From: Amphritea atlantica
Lineage (GTDB): Bacteria > Pseudomonadota > Gammaproteobacteria > Pseudomonadales > Balneatricaceae
DNA: 64,000 bases
Direction: 5' to 3'
NCBI RefSeq assembly: GCF_018860855.1
Contig: NZ_JAHKQE010000014.1
Coordinates: forward strand, 1 to 64,000
The notes under the pieces were generated by a model, which was not told where the DNA came from, did not search any database, and worked only from the letters and a program-made list of their open reading frames with translations. Position 1 is the first letter of the stretch, and every line of letters begins with the position of its first letter. The position numbers and the translations under genes are program-made. Below, piece after piece: positions 56,594 to 64,000 of this stretch.

Positions 56594-58540
56594 CTATTTT
56601 TCGGGTGTCTTTCTTAGTCGGCTGCCGGCTTGTTGCATGATTAATTGGTTGAGACGTTGTTTATCGTCTGCGCTCAGGTGGCCTTGAGACTTGAGTTGTA
56701 GGATCTCACGGTCAAGGTGTCGCTCTTGTAATCGGTTTAGGCAATCGCTTAATACTTGCTGAGTATTACTCGAATCAATGATCGGCGTTTGGTGGGCGAT
56801 CTCATTAAGTTGCCGGATGAGCGGTTTGAGATGCTCATGCTCCTGCCAGTCGACCGCTAAAATGCCCGGCGTGACGCCCGGGTGTTCTTGTAAGTAGGTC
56901 GCTAGCTGATAGAGCAATATTTCAGCACTGTCATCGGAGCTGGCAAGTATCTCAAGGTTGCTGCATTGGCTGGCCAGCGAGGGCAGGTGTAGCAAAATAG
57001 ATACGGCTGTGCTGCTCGGGTTAAAGTGTACTGCTGAGCCGCCAGGTGGTGCTGGGCGGAATTTCTTATTGCCTTTGCCGAACTCTTTTTTTGACTTTCG
57101 ATTCTGGCTGTTTTGGCTAAAACTGCTGTTCTCAAAGCTATTGAAATCAGGTGGTTGATCAAAATAGCCGTCGTCTTGATAGTTGGCTGCTTCGTAGGCG
57201 TAATCGGGCTCTGGCGCCGCGTGGCTGACAGTGGTTTCCTGAAGATTGTTAACGCTCACTAACTGTTCAAGGCTAAGTCCGGTGAGTTCTGAAATTTTTT
57301 CCTGCATCATCTGTTTAAGGATACCAGGCTGCATCTGATCAATCAGTGGTAGTGCTTGATTGCTAAATCGAGCACGGCCATCGAGTGAGAGCATGTCGGC
57401 CCCATCTTCCAGTGTTTTAAAGAAGAAATCAGACAGTGGTAATGATTCGCTGAGGCGCTGTTCAAACTTTTCACAGCCTTCTTGGCGCACTAAACTATCG
57501 GGGTCTTCGCCTTCGGGGAGAAATAGAAAGCGTGCCTGTTTGCCGTCCGTGATAACCGGCATCGTGGTGTCGAGTGCTCGTTTTGCTGCTTTTCGTCCTG
57601 CGGCATCACCATCGAAGCAGAAGATGACTTCGGGGACCATCTTCAGTAGTCGTTCAAGGTGTTGTGCGGTGGTGGCGGTGCCTAGGGTGGCGACCGCATA
57701 ACCAATGCCATATTGGGCTAAGCCGACCACGTCCATATAGCCTTCGACGATAATAAGACGGTCGAGTGTTTGGTTAAATTTGCGGGCTTCATATAAGCCG
57801 TAGAGCTCGCGGCTTTTATGAAAGGTGTCGGTTTCAGGCGAGTTGAGGTACTTGGGTTTTTCATCGCCGAGTACACGGCCGCCAAAGGCGATTACCCGAC
57901 CACGCATATCCCGTATTGGAAACATAATACGTTCCCTGAAGCGGTCATAATAGCGATCGGTTTCCTCTTTTTTGATCAGCATGCCGGCTTGTTCAAGCCT
58001 GACTTTAGTTGCTTCATCTTTGGCGAGTTTTTTGAGTAGGTTGTCCCAGCCAGGTGGTGCGTAACCAATACCGAAGCGGGCGGCAAATTGCCCAGTCAGG
58101 CCGCGGTCTTTAAGGTAGTTAACGGCGATCTCTTTATTTGAATGCTCTCTAAGCTGTCGCTGGTAAAAAGCGGAGGCTTCTTCCAGTAGGGCGTAGATAT
58201 CTTTGATGCGCTGCTCTCGTTGGTGATCAACGGGGCCGTCAGCTTTTGGCATCTCGACGCCGGCCAGCTTGGCGAGCTCTTCTACGGCTTCCGGAAAGCT
58301 AAGACGGTCATGTTCCATTAAAAAGCTGAGCGAATTACCACCTGCACCGCAACCAAAGCAGTAATAAAACTGTTTTTCATTGTTAACGGTAAATGAAGGA
58401 GATTTTTCTTTATGGAACGGGCAGAGGCCTGAATAGTTTTTGCCGCTACGTTTGAGCTTTACGCGGGCTTCAACGATATCGACAACGTTGACGCGTGCAA
58501 GGAGATCATCAATGAAAGATTGCGGTATTCGTCCGGCCAT
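56594..58540 (-). CDS. dnaG: DNA primase DnaG
   Basis: Synthesises RNA primers at the replication fork; 648 residues. The N-terminal zinc-binding domain shows CPFHKEKSPSF and YYCFGCGAGG. The Toprim catalytic core has IIVEGYMDVVGLAQYG and FCFDGDAAGRKAAKRA. A low-complexity Asn/Ser/Phe-rich linker (about 455-500) leads to the C-terminal DnaB-interacting helicase-binding domain. Second-to-last gene of the cluster; 44 bp downstream of yqeY. Confidence 0.98.
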   Translation of the reverse strand: MAGRIPQSFIDDLLARVNVVDIVEARVKLKRSGKNYSGLCPFHKEKSPSFTVNNEKQFYYCFGCGAGGNSLSFLMEHDRLSFPEAVEELAKLAGVEMPKADGPVDHQREQRIKDIYALLEEASAFYQRQLREHSNKEIAVNYLKDRGLTGQFAARFGIGYAPPGWDNLLKKLAKDEATKVRLEQAGMLIKKEETDRYYDRFRERIMFPIRDMRGRVIAFGGRVLGDEKPKYLNSPETDTFHKSRELYGLYEARKFNQTLDRLIIVEGYMDVVGLAQYGIGYAVATLGTATTAQHLERLLKMVPEVIFCFDGDAAGRKAAKRALDTTMPVITDGKQARFLFLPEGEDPDSLVRQEGCEKFEQRLSESLPLSDFFFKTLEDGADMLSLDGRARFSNQALPLIDQMQPGILKQMMQEKISELTGLSLEQLVSVNNLQETTVSHAAPEPDYAYEAANYQDDGYFDQPPDFNSFENSSFSQNSQNRKSKKEFGKGNKKFRPAPPGGSAVHFNPSSTAVSILLHLPSLASQCSNLEILASSDDSAEILLYQLATYLQEHPGVTPGILAVDWQEHEHLKPLIRQLNEIAHQTPIIDSSNTQQVLSDCLNRLQERHLDREILQLKSQGHLSADDKQRLNQLIMQQAGSRLRKTPEK

Positions 58541-58584
58541 AATGTCAGACTACCTGCTAATTAGGGGTGGGGTCAGCAGTTATG

Positions 58585-59034
58585 TTAACTATTTAATGCG
58601 TTTTTGACGAGTTGGCTGATAGCGCCCATATCTGCGCGACCTTGGGCCTGAGGTTTTACCAAAGCCATGACTTTGCCCATCTCTTGCATATTTTGCGCGC
58701 CGGAATCTGCTACGGCTTGCTCAATAATGATGGCAAGTTCTGCTTCTGTCAGAGGCTGAGGCAGAAACTCCTTGATAACAAGAAGCTCCTGTTGCTCAAT
58801 ATCGGCCAGATCATCACGACCAGCAGTGTTAAACTGCTCAATCGAGTCGCGGCGCTGTTTTTGCATTTTATCCAGCGTTGCGATTACTCGTGCATCATCT
58901 AATTCAATACGCTCATCCACTTCGATGCGTTTGAGCTCAGAGAGGATCATTCGGATAGTACCCAAGCGCTCTTTTGCTTTCGCGCGCATGGCTGCTTTCA
59001 TCTCGGCACTGATGCGTTGCTTCAGTTCGGACAT
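58585..59034 (-). CDS. GatB/YqeY family protein
   Basis: A 149-residue protein of the YqeY family, related to the tRNA-binding tail of GatB. Visible segments are MKAAMRAKAKERLGTIRMIL, LDKMQKQRRDSIEQFNTAGR and the C-terminal MGKVMALVKPQAQGRADMG, all conserved in the family. The physiological role is uncertain; amidotransferase-like tRNA binding is assumed from the GatB relation. It sits between rpsU and dnaG, a standard position in gammaproteobacteria. Confidence 0.93.
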   Translation of the reverse strand: MSELKQRISAEMKAAMRAKAKERLGTIRMILSELKRIEVDERIELDDARVIATLDKMQKQRRDSIEQFNTAGRDDLADIEQQELLVIKEFLPQPLTEAELAIIIEQAVADSGAQNMQEMGKVMALVKPQAQGRADMGAISQLVKNALNS

Positions 59035-59080
59035 ACCGATCTCCTATCTGTATTGAGCTAAGTGATGCTGGGTAAAGATC

Positions 59081-59296
59081 TTAGTACAGACGTACGCGGC
59101 GCTGGTTTTCGCGCTGAACTTTCTTCAGGTGACGCTTAACAGCAGCAGCAGCCTTGCGTTTACGGATTGAAGTTGGCTTTTCGTAGAATTCACGACGACG
59201 CACTTCAGCCAGTACACCGGCTTTTTCGCAAGAACGTTTGAAACGACGTAGCGCTACGTCAAATGGCTCGTTTTCTTTAACTTTAACTGCTGGCAT
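59081..59296 (-). CDS. rpsU: Ribosomal protein bS21
   Basis: A 71-residue basic protein of the small ribosomal subunit: [19 protein letters not shown], then [20 protein letters not shown] and a Lys/Arg-rich tail ending RVRLY, matching S21 over its full length. It helps base-pairing between the 16S 3' end and mRNA. First gene of the rpsU-yqeY-dnaG-rpoD cluster, with a strong promoter upstream and divergent from tsaD. Confidence 0.98.
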   Translation of the reverse strand: MPAVKVKENEPFDVALRRFKRSCEKAGVLAEVRRREFYEKPTSIRKRKAAAAVKRHLKKVQRENQRRVRLY

Positions 59297-59374
59297 ATAA
59301 TACCTTACCTATCCTGTAGAAATTTAATGTCTGTTCCGCTGAGTATTAGACACAGCTGGCCAATAAGGGCCGGT

Positions 59375-59403
59375 ATTTTATTCTTATGGATCGACAGTGT
59401 AAA
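59375..59403 (-). promoter_or_regulatory. Sigma-70 promoter of the rpsU-dnaG-rpoD cluster
   Basis: Reading leftward: -35 TTTACA (59398-59403), a 17-bp spacer, -10 TAAAAT (59375-59380). Both hexamers match 5 of 6 consensus bases. It lies about 80 bp before the rpsU start. Confidence 0.75.
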
Positions 59404-59514
59404 GCCTAAATACGATGAAATGATTGTTAAAATGGATGATAATAGCTCGATCTCAACTGTCCTGCGGCTTTAGGGCAGGCATTTATCCATGATTATGAGC
59501 GAGAACAGTTAACA

Positions 59515-60549
59515 ATGCGTGTGTTAGGAATCGAAACCTCCTGTGATGAAACCGGTGTGGCTATCTATGATAGTGAGGCTGGCTTGTTGGGTGATGCTCT
59601 CTATAGTCAGATTGCAGTGCATGCTGAATATGGTGGTGTTGTGCCTGAGTTGGCATCCAGAGATCACGTGCGTAAGTTATTGCCGTTGGTCAAAGAGGTT
59701 TTGCAACAGGCGAATATGACAGGTAGTGAACTGGATGCGGTTGCTTATACAGCAGGCCCAGGCCTTATTGGTGCATTAATGGTGGGGGCTTCTACGGGGC
59801 GGGCTATGGCGCTGGCGTGGGATATTCCGGCGATTGGTGTGCATCATATGGAGGGGCACTTATTAGCGCCGATGCTGGAGGAACATCCACCGGCGTTTCC
59901 ATTTGTCGCACTGTTAGTGTCTGGTGGGCATACGCAGTTGGTGCAGGTTGATGGCATCGGTGAATACACATTACTAGGCGAATCCCTCGATGATGCCGCC
60001 GGTGAAGCCTTCGATAAAGCCGCGAAGATGATTGGTCTTCATTATCCAGGTGGGCCAGAAGTGGCTCGTCTGGCTGAGCAGGGAGATCATAGTCGGTTTC
60101 GTTTTCCACGGCCAATGACCGATCGTCCGGGCTTGGATTTCAGTTTCAGTGGTTTGAAAACATTCACGCTGAATACGTCCAATGACTTGAAGGTTGATGG
60201 CGAGTTGTCAGACAAGGATCGATGCGATATTGCCGCGGCCTTTGAGGATGCGGTGGTTGATACTTTGGCGATTAAATGCCGTCGAGCGTTACAGCAAACG
60301 GGTTTTAAACAGTTAATTATTGCCGGTGGTGTGAGTGCCAATCAGCGCTTGCGAGATCGATTAGAAGAGATGGTTAAGAAAGAGCGAGCCTCTTTATTTT
60401 ATGCCCGTCCTCGTTTTTGTACCGATAATGGCGCGATGATAGCCTATGCCGGCTGTCAGCGTCTTATGGCGGGGCAGAGTAGTGATTTGTCGATCCAGTG
60501 TCAGCCCCGTTGGCCGATGGATAGCCTTGAGCCTATCGCTAAAGGTTAA
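59515..60549 (+). CDS. tsaD: tRNA N6-threonylcarbamoyladenosine transferase TsaD
   Basis: TsaD transfers the threonylcarbamoyl group to A37 of ANN-decoding tRNAs, acting with TsaB and TsaE. 344 residues. The N-terminus [17 protein letters not shown] is diagnostic, the metal-binding HHMEGH is present, and [21 protein letters not shown] and [16 protein letters not shown] follow in order. Divergent from rpsU, as in most gammaproteobacteria. The 59-bp repeat array begins about 50 bp after its stop. Confidence 0.98.
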   Translation: MRVLGIETSCDETGVAIYDSEAGLLGDALYSQIAVHAEYGGVVPELASRDHVRKLLPLVKEVLQQANMTGSELDAVAYTAGPGLIGALMVGASTGRAMALAWDIPAIGVHHMEGHLLAPMLEEHPPAFPFVALLVSGGHTQLVQVDGIGEYTLLGESLDDAAGEAFDKAAKMIGLHYPGGPEVARLAEQGDHSRFRFPRPMTDRPGLDFSFSGLKTFTLNTSNDLKVDGELSDKDRCDIAAAFEDAVVDTLAIKCRRALQQTGFKQLIIAGGVSANQRLRDRLEEMVKKERASLFYARPRFCTDNGAMIAYAGCQRLMAGQSSDLSIQCQPRWPMDSLEPIAKG

Positions 60550-60601
60550 ATTAAGAGGTTAACGGGATCATAAGTTTTTTTACCCATGGAGCCGTTTTTT
60601 T

Positions 60602-61185
60602 CATCCGCATTACCGGTGCGGTTCATTCTTCACCGGCACCTTACGGTTATGGCGGTTTTTCATCCGTATTAGCGGTGCGGTTCATTCTTCACCGGCACCT
60701 TACGGTTATGGTGGTTTTTCATCCGTATTAGCGGTGCGGTTCATTCTTCACCGGCACCTTACGGTTATGGTGGTTTTTCATTCGAATTACCGGTGCGGTT
60801 CATTCTTCACCGGCACCTTACGGTTATGGCTGTTTTTCATCCGTATTATCGGTGCGGTTCATTCTTCACCGGCACCTTACGGTTATGGCGGTTTTTCATT
60901 CGAATTACCGGTGCGGTTCATTCTTCACCGGCACCTTACGGTTATGGCGGTTTTTCATCCGCATTGCCGATGCGATTCACTCTTTACCGGCACCTTACGG
61001 TTATGGCGGTTTTTCATCCGTATTACCGGTGCGGTTCATTCCTCACCAGCACCTTACGGTTATGGTGGTTTTTCATTCGAATTGCCGGTGCGGTTCATTC
61101 TTCACCGGCACCTTACGGTTATGGTGGTTTTCATTCGAATTACCGGTGCGGTTCATTCTTCACCAGCACCTTACGGTTATAGCGG
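60602..61185. repeat. Array of ten 59-bp tandem repeats
   Basis: Units begin at 60602, 60661, 60720, 60779, 60838, 60897, 60956, 61015, 61074 and 61132 (one is 58 bp). The core is ggtgcggttcattcttcacc followed by ggcaccttacggttatgg. Each unit contains inverted arms ccggtg/caccgg that could form a hairpin. The last unit runs into the 3' end of plsY. All three forward frames are open through much of the array, but the period is not a multiple of three and there is no gene here. Confidence 0.97.
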
Positions 61186-61767
61186 CGTTTCGCAATGGTT
61201 TAATAGGTTGCGGATATTTTGATGATGGGTGGCTAATATCAGGCTGCTCATGATCAGTATCGGTATAAATAATGCAGGGATTAGCACCCAGCAGAAAATG
61301 GGGCTCATCAGTGCCATGCATACCGCTGCCAGCGATGAAATTCGGCGGGAAGCTAATAAAATAAGCCAGATAGTGGCTTGAAACAGCGCGAGTCGATAGT
61401 CCAAAAACAGGCAGCAGCCGAGCATTGTTGCCACGCCTTTGCCACCCCTGAAACCTAGAAAGATCGACCAGACATGGCCGATCAAGGCGGATATTCCTAC
61501 CAGTGCCTGATCAAATAGCGTTAGATCCATCCATTGTGCGATGGATACCGCTAGCATGCCTTTACTCAGGTCTCCGGTCAGCGTTAATAGGGCAGCCGCT
61601 CGATTACCTGTCCTTAAAACATTGGTTGCCCCAGGGTTGCCTGAGCCGAGTTGACGAGGATCGCCGATCCCCATAAAGTGGCAAACAAGTACCGCATTGG
61701 AGATCGAACCCAGCAGATAGGCGATGATCATCACGGTGAGCGTTGTTGCGGCATCTGCTTCGATCAT
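61177..61767 (-). CDS. plsY: Acyl-phosphate glycerol-3-phosphate acyltransferase PlsY
   Basis: Inner-membrane enzyme that acylates glycerol-3-phosphate from acyl-phosphate, the first step of phospholipid synthesis. About 196 residues from the ATG at 61767. Motifs: AYLLGSISNAVLV, LGSGNPGATNVLRTGN and FRGGKGVATMLG, the conserved G3P/acyl-phosphate sites, with five to six hydrophobic helices. An upstream in-frame start would add 45 residues unlike the family. Its last codons lie in the final repeat unit of the 59-bp array. Divergent from a small secreted-protein gene. Confidence 0.93.
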   Translation of the reverse strand: MIEADAATTLTVMIIAYLLGSISNAVLVCHFMGIGDPRQLGSGNPGATNVLRTGNRAAALLTLTGDLSKGMLAVSIAQWMDLTLFDQALVGISALIGHVWSIFLGFRGGKGVATMLGCCLFLDYRLALFQATIWLILLASRRISSLAAVCMALMSPIFCWVLIPALFIPILIMSSLILATHHQNIRNLLNHCETPL

Positions 61768-61862
61768 AGTCCTGTTCTGCTGCTTTTTATGGGTTAGACT
61801 ATTTTTTATAGCGTACTTAAGCAGAGGATGAAAGAAATATAAGAAGGTTGAGGTATTCAAGG

Positions 61863-62177
61863 ATGAATAAAATAATAGTATTAATGCTGTTGTTACTGTC
61901 AAACGCTTGTTCTGCTGGCTTACGAATGGAAGATGGTAGTTTGATTAGGGCGGGTGATAATATTGCGCTTCTCCATGCTCGGTGGGGTAAAGAAGATATG
62001 AGGCTCACGAGTGAAAGAACCTGTAACCACATCATTCAGTTAAAGCGGCGCTACTGTTCTTCTCTGCGTCTCGTTTGGCGACGTGATGGTCGATATATAC
62101 TGGTGCAGGTGTCAGGGCGTATGATTATTAAAACAGGTTGGACTCGATCAAAGAGAGTGCTTAAAGAGGCGCTTTAA
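61863..62177 (+). CDS. Small secreted protein, DUF2845-like
   Basis: About 104 residues with a signal peptide (MNKIIVLMLLLLSNACSA), then LRMEDGSLIRAGDNIALLHAR, resembling the start of DUF2845 proteins, and a basic C-terminal half with two cysteines (ERTCNHI, RRYCSSL) that could form a disulfide. The family has no known function. The ATG at 61863 has GAGG nine bases upstream. Divergent from plsY with a gap of about 95 bp. Confidence 0.7.
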   Translation: MNKIIVLMLLLLSNACSAGLRMEDGSLIRAGDNIALLHARWGKEDMRLTSERTCNHIIQLKRRYCSSLRLVWRRDGRYILVQVSGRMIIKTGWTRSKRVLKEAL

Positions 62178-62227
62178 ATCGTTTGTGAAAAATCTGACAT
62201 CAATTACTGGATCTTAAGGGTTTTGTC

Positions 62228-62584
62228 TTGGATATTGTGTACATAGAGGGTTTAAAAGTAGAGACCGTCATTGGAATCTACGATTGGGAACGCGAAATCC
62301 GCCAGACGGTATGTCTGGATATTAAGATGGCGACAGATATTCAGCAGGCTGCGGCGGCTGAGGATATTGATAGCACCCTTAATTATAAGACGGTGTCTGA
62401 TCGTTTAATCAGTTTTATTGAAACCAGTGAATTTTTGTTGGTGGAAACCATGGCTGAAGAGATTGCTCAAATTGTTTTGGATGAATTTGGTGTGCGTTGG
62501 CTCAAACTTAAACTGGGTAAACCCGGTGCAGTGCCGATGGCACGAGATGTGGGTGTAATTATTGAACGGGGAGAGCGCTTCTGA
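62228..62584 (+). CDS. folB: Dihydroneopterin aldolase FolB
   Basis: Converts dihydroneopterin to 6-hydroxymethyl-dihydropterin in folate synthesis. 118 residues: IEGLKVETVIGIYDWERE, then LNYKTVSDRLISFIE and VETMAEEIAQIVL, with KLGKPGAVPMARDVGV at the end, full family length. The start is TTG at 62228 with AAGGG eight bases upstream. The last base of its stop is shared with the folK start, so the two are coupled. Confidence 0.95.
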   Translation: MDIVYIEGLKVETVIGIYDWEREIRQTVCLDIKMATDIQQAAAAEDIDSTLNYKTVSDRLISFIETSEFLLVETMAEEIAQIVLDEFGVRWLKLKLGKPGAVPMARDVGVIIERGERF

Positions 62585-63093
62585 TGGCTGAGGTGTTTGT
62601 GAGTATCGGTAGCAATACCGAACGTGAAGTCTATATTAAGCGTTGCCTTGATGCGCTGGATGCACAGTTTGAAAAATTAGCATTATCGTCGGTATACGAA
62701 AGCGAGCCGGTCGGTTTTGAGGGTGATAGTTTCTACAACCTCGTGGCATCGTTTAAAACGGATCTGTCAGTCGCTGAACTGAGTAAAACGTTGAAGCAAA
62801 TTGAAGATGATAACGACCGTTGTCGTACCGCTGAAAAATTTAGCGGCCGAACGCTAGACGTAGATATTCTTACCTATGATGCGCTTATCGGTAAGATTGA
62901 CGGTGTTACGCTGCCACGTGGAGAGATCACAGAAAATGCTTTTGTGTTGTGGCCGCTCGCGGAGTTAGCACCGAAAGCTCGGCATCCTGTGCTAGCGGAA
63001 ACTTATCAACAGCTGTGGCTCGATTACGATAAAGAGAAACAGTCGCTGTATCCAGTGCCGTTTATCTGGCGGGAGAACGATCTTTCAGCTTGA
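62584..63093 (+). CDS. folK: 6-hydroxymethyl-7,8-dihydropterin pyrophosphokinase FolK
   Basis: Adds pyrophosphate from ATP to hydroxymethyl-dihydropterin, the step after FolB. 169 residues: VFVSIGSNTEREVYIKRCL, SSVYESEPVGFEGDSFYN and the signature SGRTLDVDILTYD, then LPRGEITENAFVLWPLAE. Directly coupled to folB. Confidence 0.96.
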   Translation: MAEVFVSIGSNTEREVYIKRCLDALDAQFEKLALSSVYESEPVGFEGDSFYNLVASFKTDLSVAELSKTLKQIEDDNDRCRTAEKFSGRTLDVDILTYDALIGKIDGVTLPRGEITENAFVLWPLAELAPKARHPVLAETYQQLWLDYDKEKQSLYPVPFIWRENDLSA

Positions 63094-63129
63094 TTGCACT
63101 GCGATATTGATATCAAAAAGGGGAATAAA

Positions 63130-63726
63130 ATGGGTATAGGTTCACTGGTTTTTTTGGTCATTGTTGCTGCATTGGTATTCTATGTGGTGGCGATCTACAA
63201 CCGTTTAGTGACGCTGAAAAATCGCTTTCAGAATAGCTTTGCGCAGATCGATGTGCAACTTAAGCGGCGTTACGATCTTATCCCCAATTTGGTAGAAACA
63301 GCTAAAGCGTATCTTGAGCATGAGCGGGGTACACTGGAAGCGGTTATTGCTGCGCGTAATGAGGCGGTAGCGGGTCTTAAAGCGGCTGCGGCTGATCCGA
63401 GTAGTGGTCAAGCGTTATCTCAACTGGCGCAAGCTGAGGGCGGTTTGCAGAGCGCACTGGGTAAAATGAATATTGTGGTTGAGGCTTATCCTGAACTCAA
63501 AGCAGACGCGAATATGCGCCAGTTGAGTGAAGAGTTGACCTCAACGGAAAATCGAGTGGCCTTTTCACGGCAGGCCTTTAATGATGCCGTCACCGAATAC
63601 AATAGTTATAAGCAAAGCTTCCCGCCGGTGATTTTGGCTGGAACCTTTGGTCATGTTAAGGATGCTTCACTGCTTGAATTTGCTGATCGTGAGCAGATAC
63701 AAGCTGCGCCGAAAGTTAGCTTTTGA
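63130..63726 (+). CDS. LemA family protein
   Basis: About 198 residues with one N-terminal transmembrane helix (GSLVFLVIVAALVFYVVAIY) and a helical domain: NRFQNSFAQIDVQLKRRYDL-type motif, IPNLVETAKAYLEHE, and FNDAVTEYNSYKQSFP near the end. The ATG at 63130 has AAGGGG six bases upstream; an upstream TTG-started frame would add 12 residues with no family match. The role of LemA is unclear. It is followed by an M48 peptidase gene, a common pairing. Confidence 0.93.
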   Translation: MGIGSLVFLVIVAALVFYVVAIYNRLVTLKNRFQNSFAQIDVQLKRRYDLIPNLVETAKAYLEHERGTLEAVIAARNEAVAGLKAAAADPSSGQALSQLAQAEGGLQSALGKMNIVVEAYPELKADANMRQLSEELTSTENRVAFSRQAFNDAVTEYNSYKQSFPPVILAGTFGHVKDASLLEFADREQIQAAPKVSF

Positions 63727-63761
63727 TTAGCGGTGATAAGGATTAGTGATCGGCGCTGTCT

Positions 63762-64000
63762 ATGAATTTCTATACTGCTCAAGATCAGGCACGTAAACGC
63801 AGCCGTCTTTTGTTGTTGCTGTTTGTGCTGTTAAATATTGCCTTAGTGTGTCTGATTAACCTGCTATTTGCCTGGTATCTCTGGGTGAATGATGATCCTC
63901 TCTTACAGGCCGATCGGGTCTTTCTAGATTACCTTAGTTGGGAACGCATATTGGTGGTTGCTATGGCAATCGCACTACTGCTGCTGTTTGCTGCTTGGCT
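63762..64000 (+). CDS. M48-family metallopeptidase, N-terminal part (cut by window edge)
   Basis: Open to the end of the window, 79 codons visible. The start MNFYTAQDQARKRSRLL followed by two hydrophobic helices (LLLLLFVLLNIALVCLI and VVAMAIALLLLFAAW) is the standard opening of the membrane M48 (Ste24/HtpX-like) peptidases encoded right after lemA. The zinc-binding HExxH would lie beyond the window, so the call rests on the N-terminus and gene order. Confidence 0.75.
   Translation, partial: MNFYTAQDQARKRSRLLLLLFVLLNIALVCLINLLFAWYLWVNDDPLLQADRVFLDYLSWERILVVAMAIALLLLFAAW

Noticed and set aside
60602-61185. CRISPR array or integron attC array
   Set aside because: Units are contiguous without unique spacers, so not CRISPR. 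The coincidence with the historic 59-base element length is not backed by attC core sites, integrase or cassettes.
60734-61253. Three overlapping rightward open frames of 129-162 codons after tsaD
   Set aside because: They are the same 59-bp repeat read in three frames. The period is not a multiple of three, and there is no ribosome site or family match.
61768-61902. N-terminal extension of PlsY
   Set aside because: The added 45 residues are unlike PlsY and overlap the divergent small secreted-protein gene; the inner ATG gives the normal length.

Overview
The window is a stretch of gammaproteobacterial chromosome. The housekeeping gene orders (zipA-ligA, rpsU-yqeY-dnaG-rpoD with a tRNA-Ile2 beside rpoD, tsaD opposite rpsU, plsY, folB-folK, lemA followed by an M48 peptidase gene) are typical of that class. 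The overall style suggests a marine lineage close to Oceanospirillales, but the genus cannot be fixed from sequence reading alone.

Layout. 1-7323 is core: the 3' part of zipA, ligA, a small lipoprotein, a YheU-family gene, a DUF4126 membrane protein, a CBS-domain protein and mnmC. 7380-53472 is a surface-polysaccharide island of about 46 kb, much of it visibly more A/T-rich than its flanks. 54354-54430 is tRNA-Ile2(CAU), whose 3' end faces the island. 54574-64000 is core again: rpoD, dnaG, yqeY, rpsU, tsaD, a 59-bp tandem repeat array, plsY, a small secreted protein, folB, folK, lemA and the start of an M48 peptidase gene.

The island has three blocks. (a) 7380-19405 is O-antigen-like: two GT2 and one GT4 glycosyltransferases, a polysaccharide pyruvyl transferase homologue, a ThDP enzyme with an SDR, a Wzx flippase, an NDP-sugar epimerase, a PglC-type initiating sugar transferase and a WbpM/FlaA1-type dehydratase. 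No Wzy polymerase was recognised. (b) 19875-40863 is an ABC-transporter (group 2 type) capsule locus. It has a KpsD-like exporter, KpsM, KpsE, KpsT, a 1559-residue protein with three KpsC-like modules and one GT29-like module, an aldolase/cytidylyltransferase/phosphatase trio, two left-handed beta-helix acyltransferases, a TPR fusion protein, KpsF, a KdsB-KdsC fusion and KpsC. (c) 40998-53472 holds an SDR, an LtaS-like enzyme, KpsS, an alpha-oxoamine synthase and a 2516-residue highly reducing polyketide synthase without a thioesterase.

Reading as a system: block (b) appears to make and polymerise a polymer containing Kdo and possibly a second CMP-activated ulosonic acid. KpsS and KpsC would build the poly-Kdo linker, and KpsDMET would export the chain. 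Block (c) has the parts to make a sphingoid-like amino lipid (PKS chain, AONS release by decarboxylative condensation with an amino acid, SDR ketone reduction). Its placement around kpsS suggests a link to the lipid end of the capsule. That link is inference and is the most interesting hypothesis in the window. Tandem tRNA-Ile2 3'-half copies at the island edge suggest repeated integration or duplication at this tRNA.
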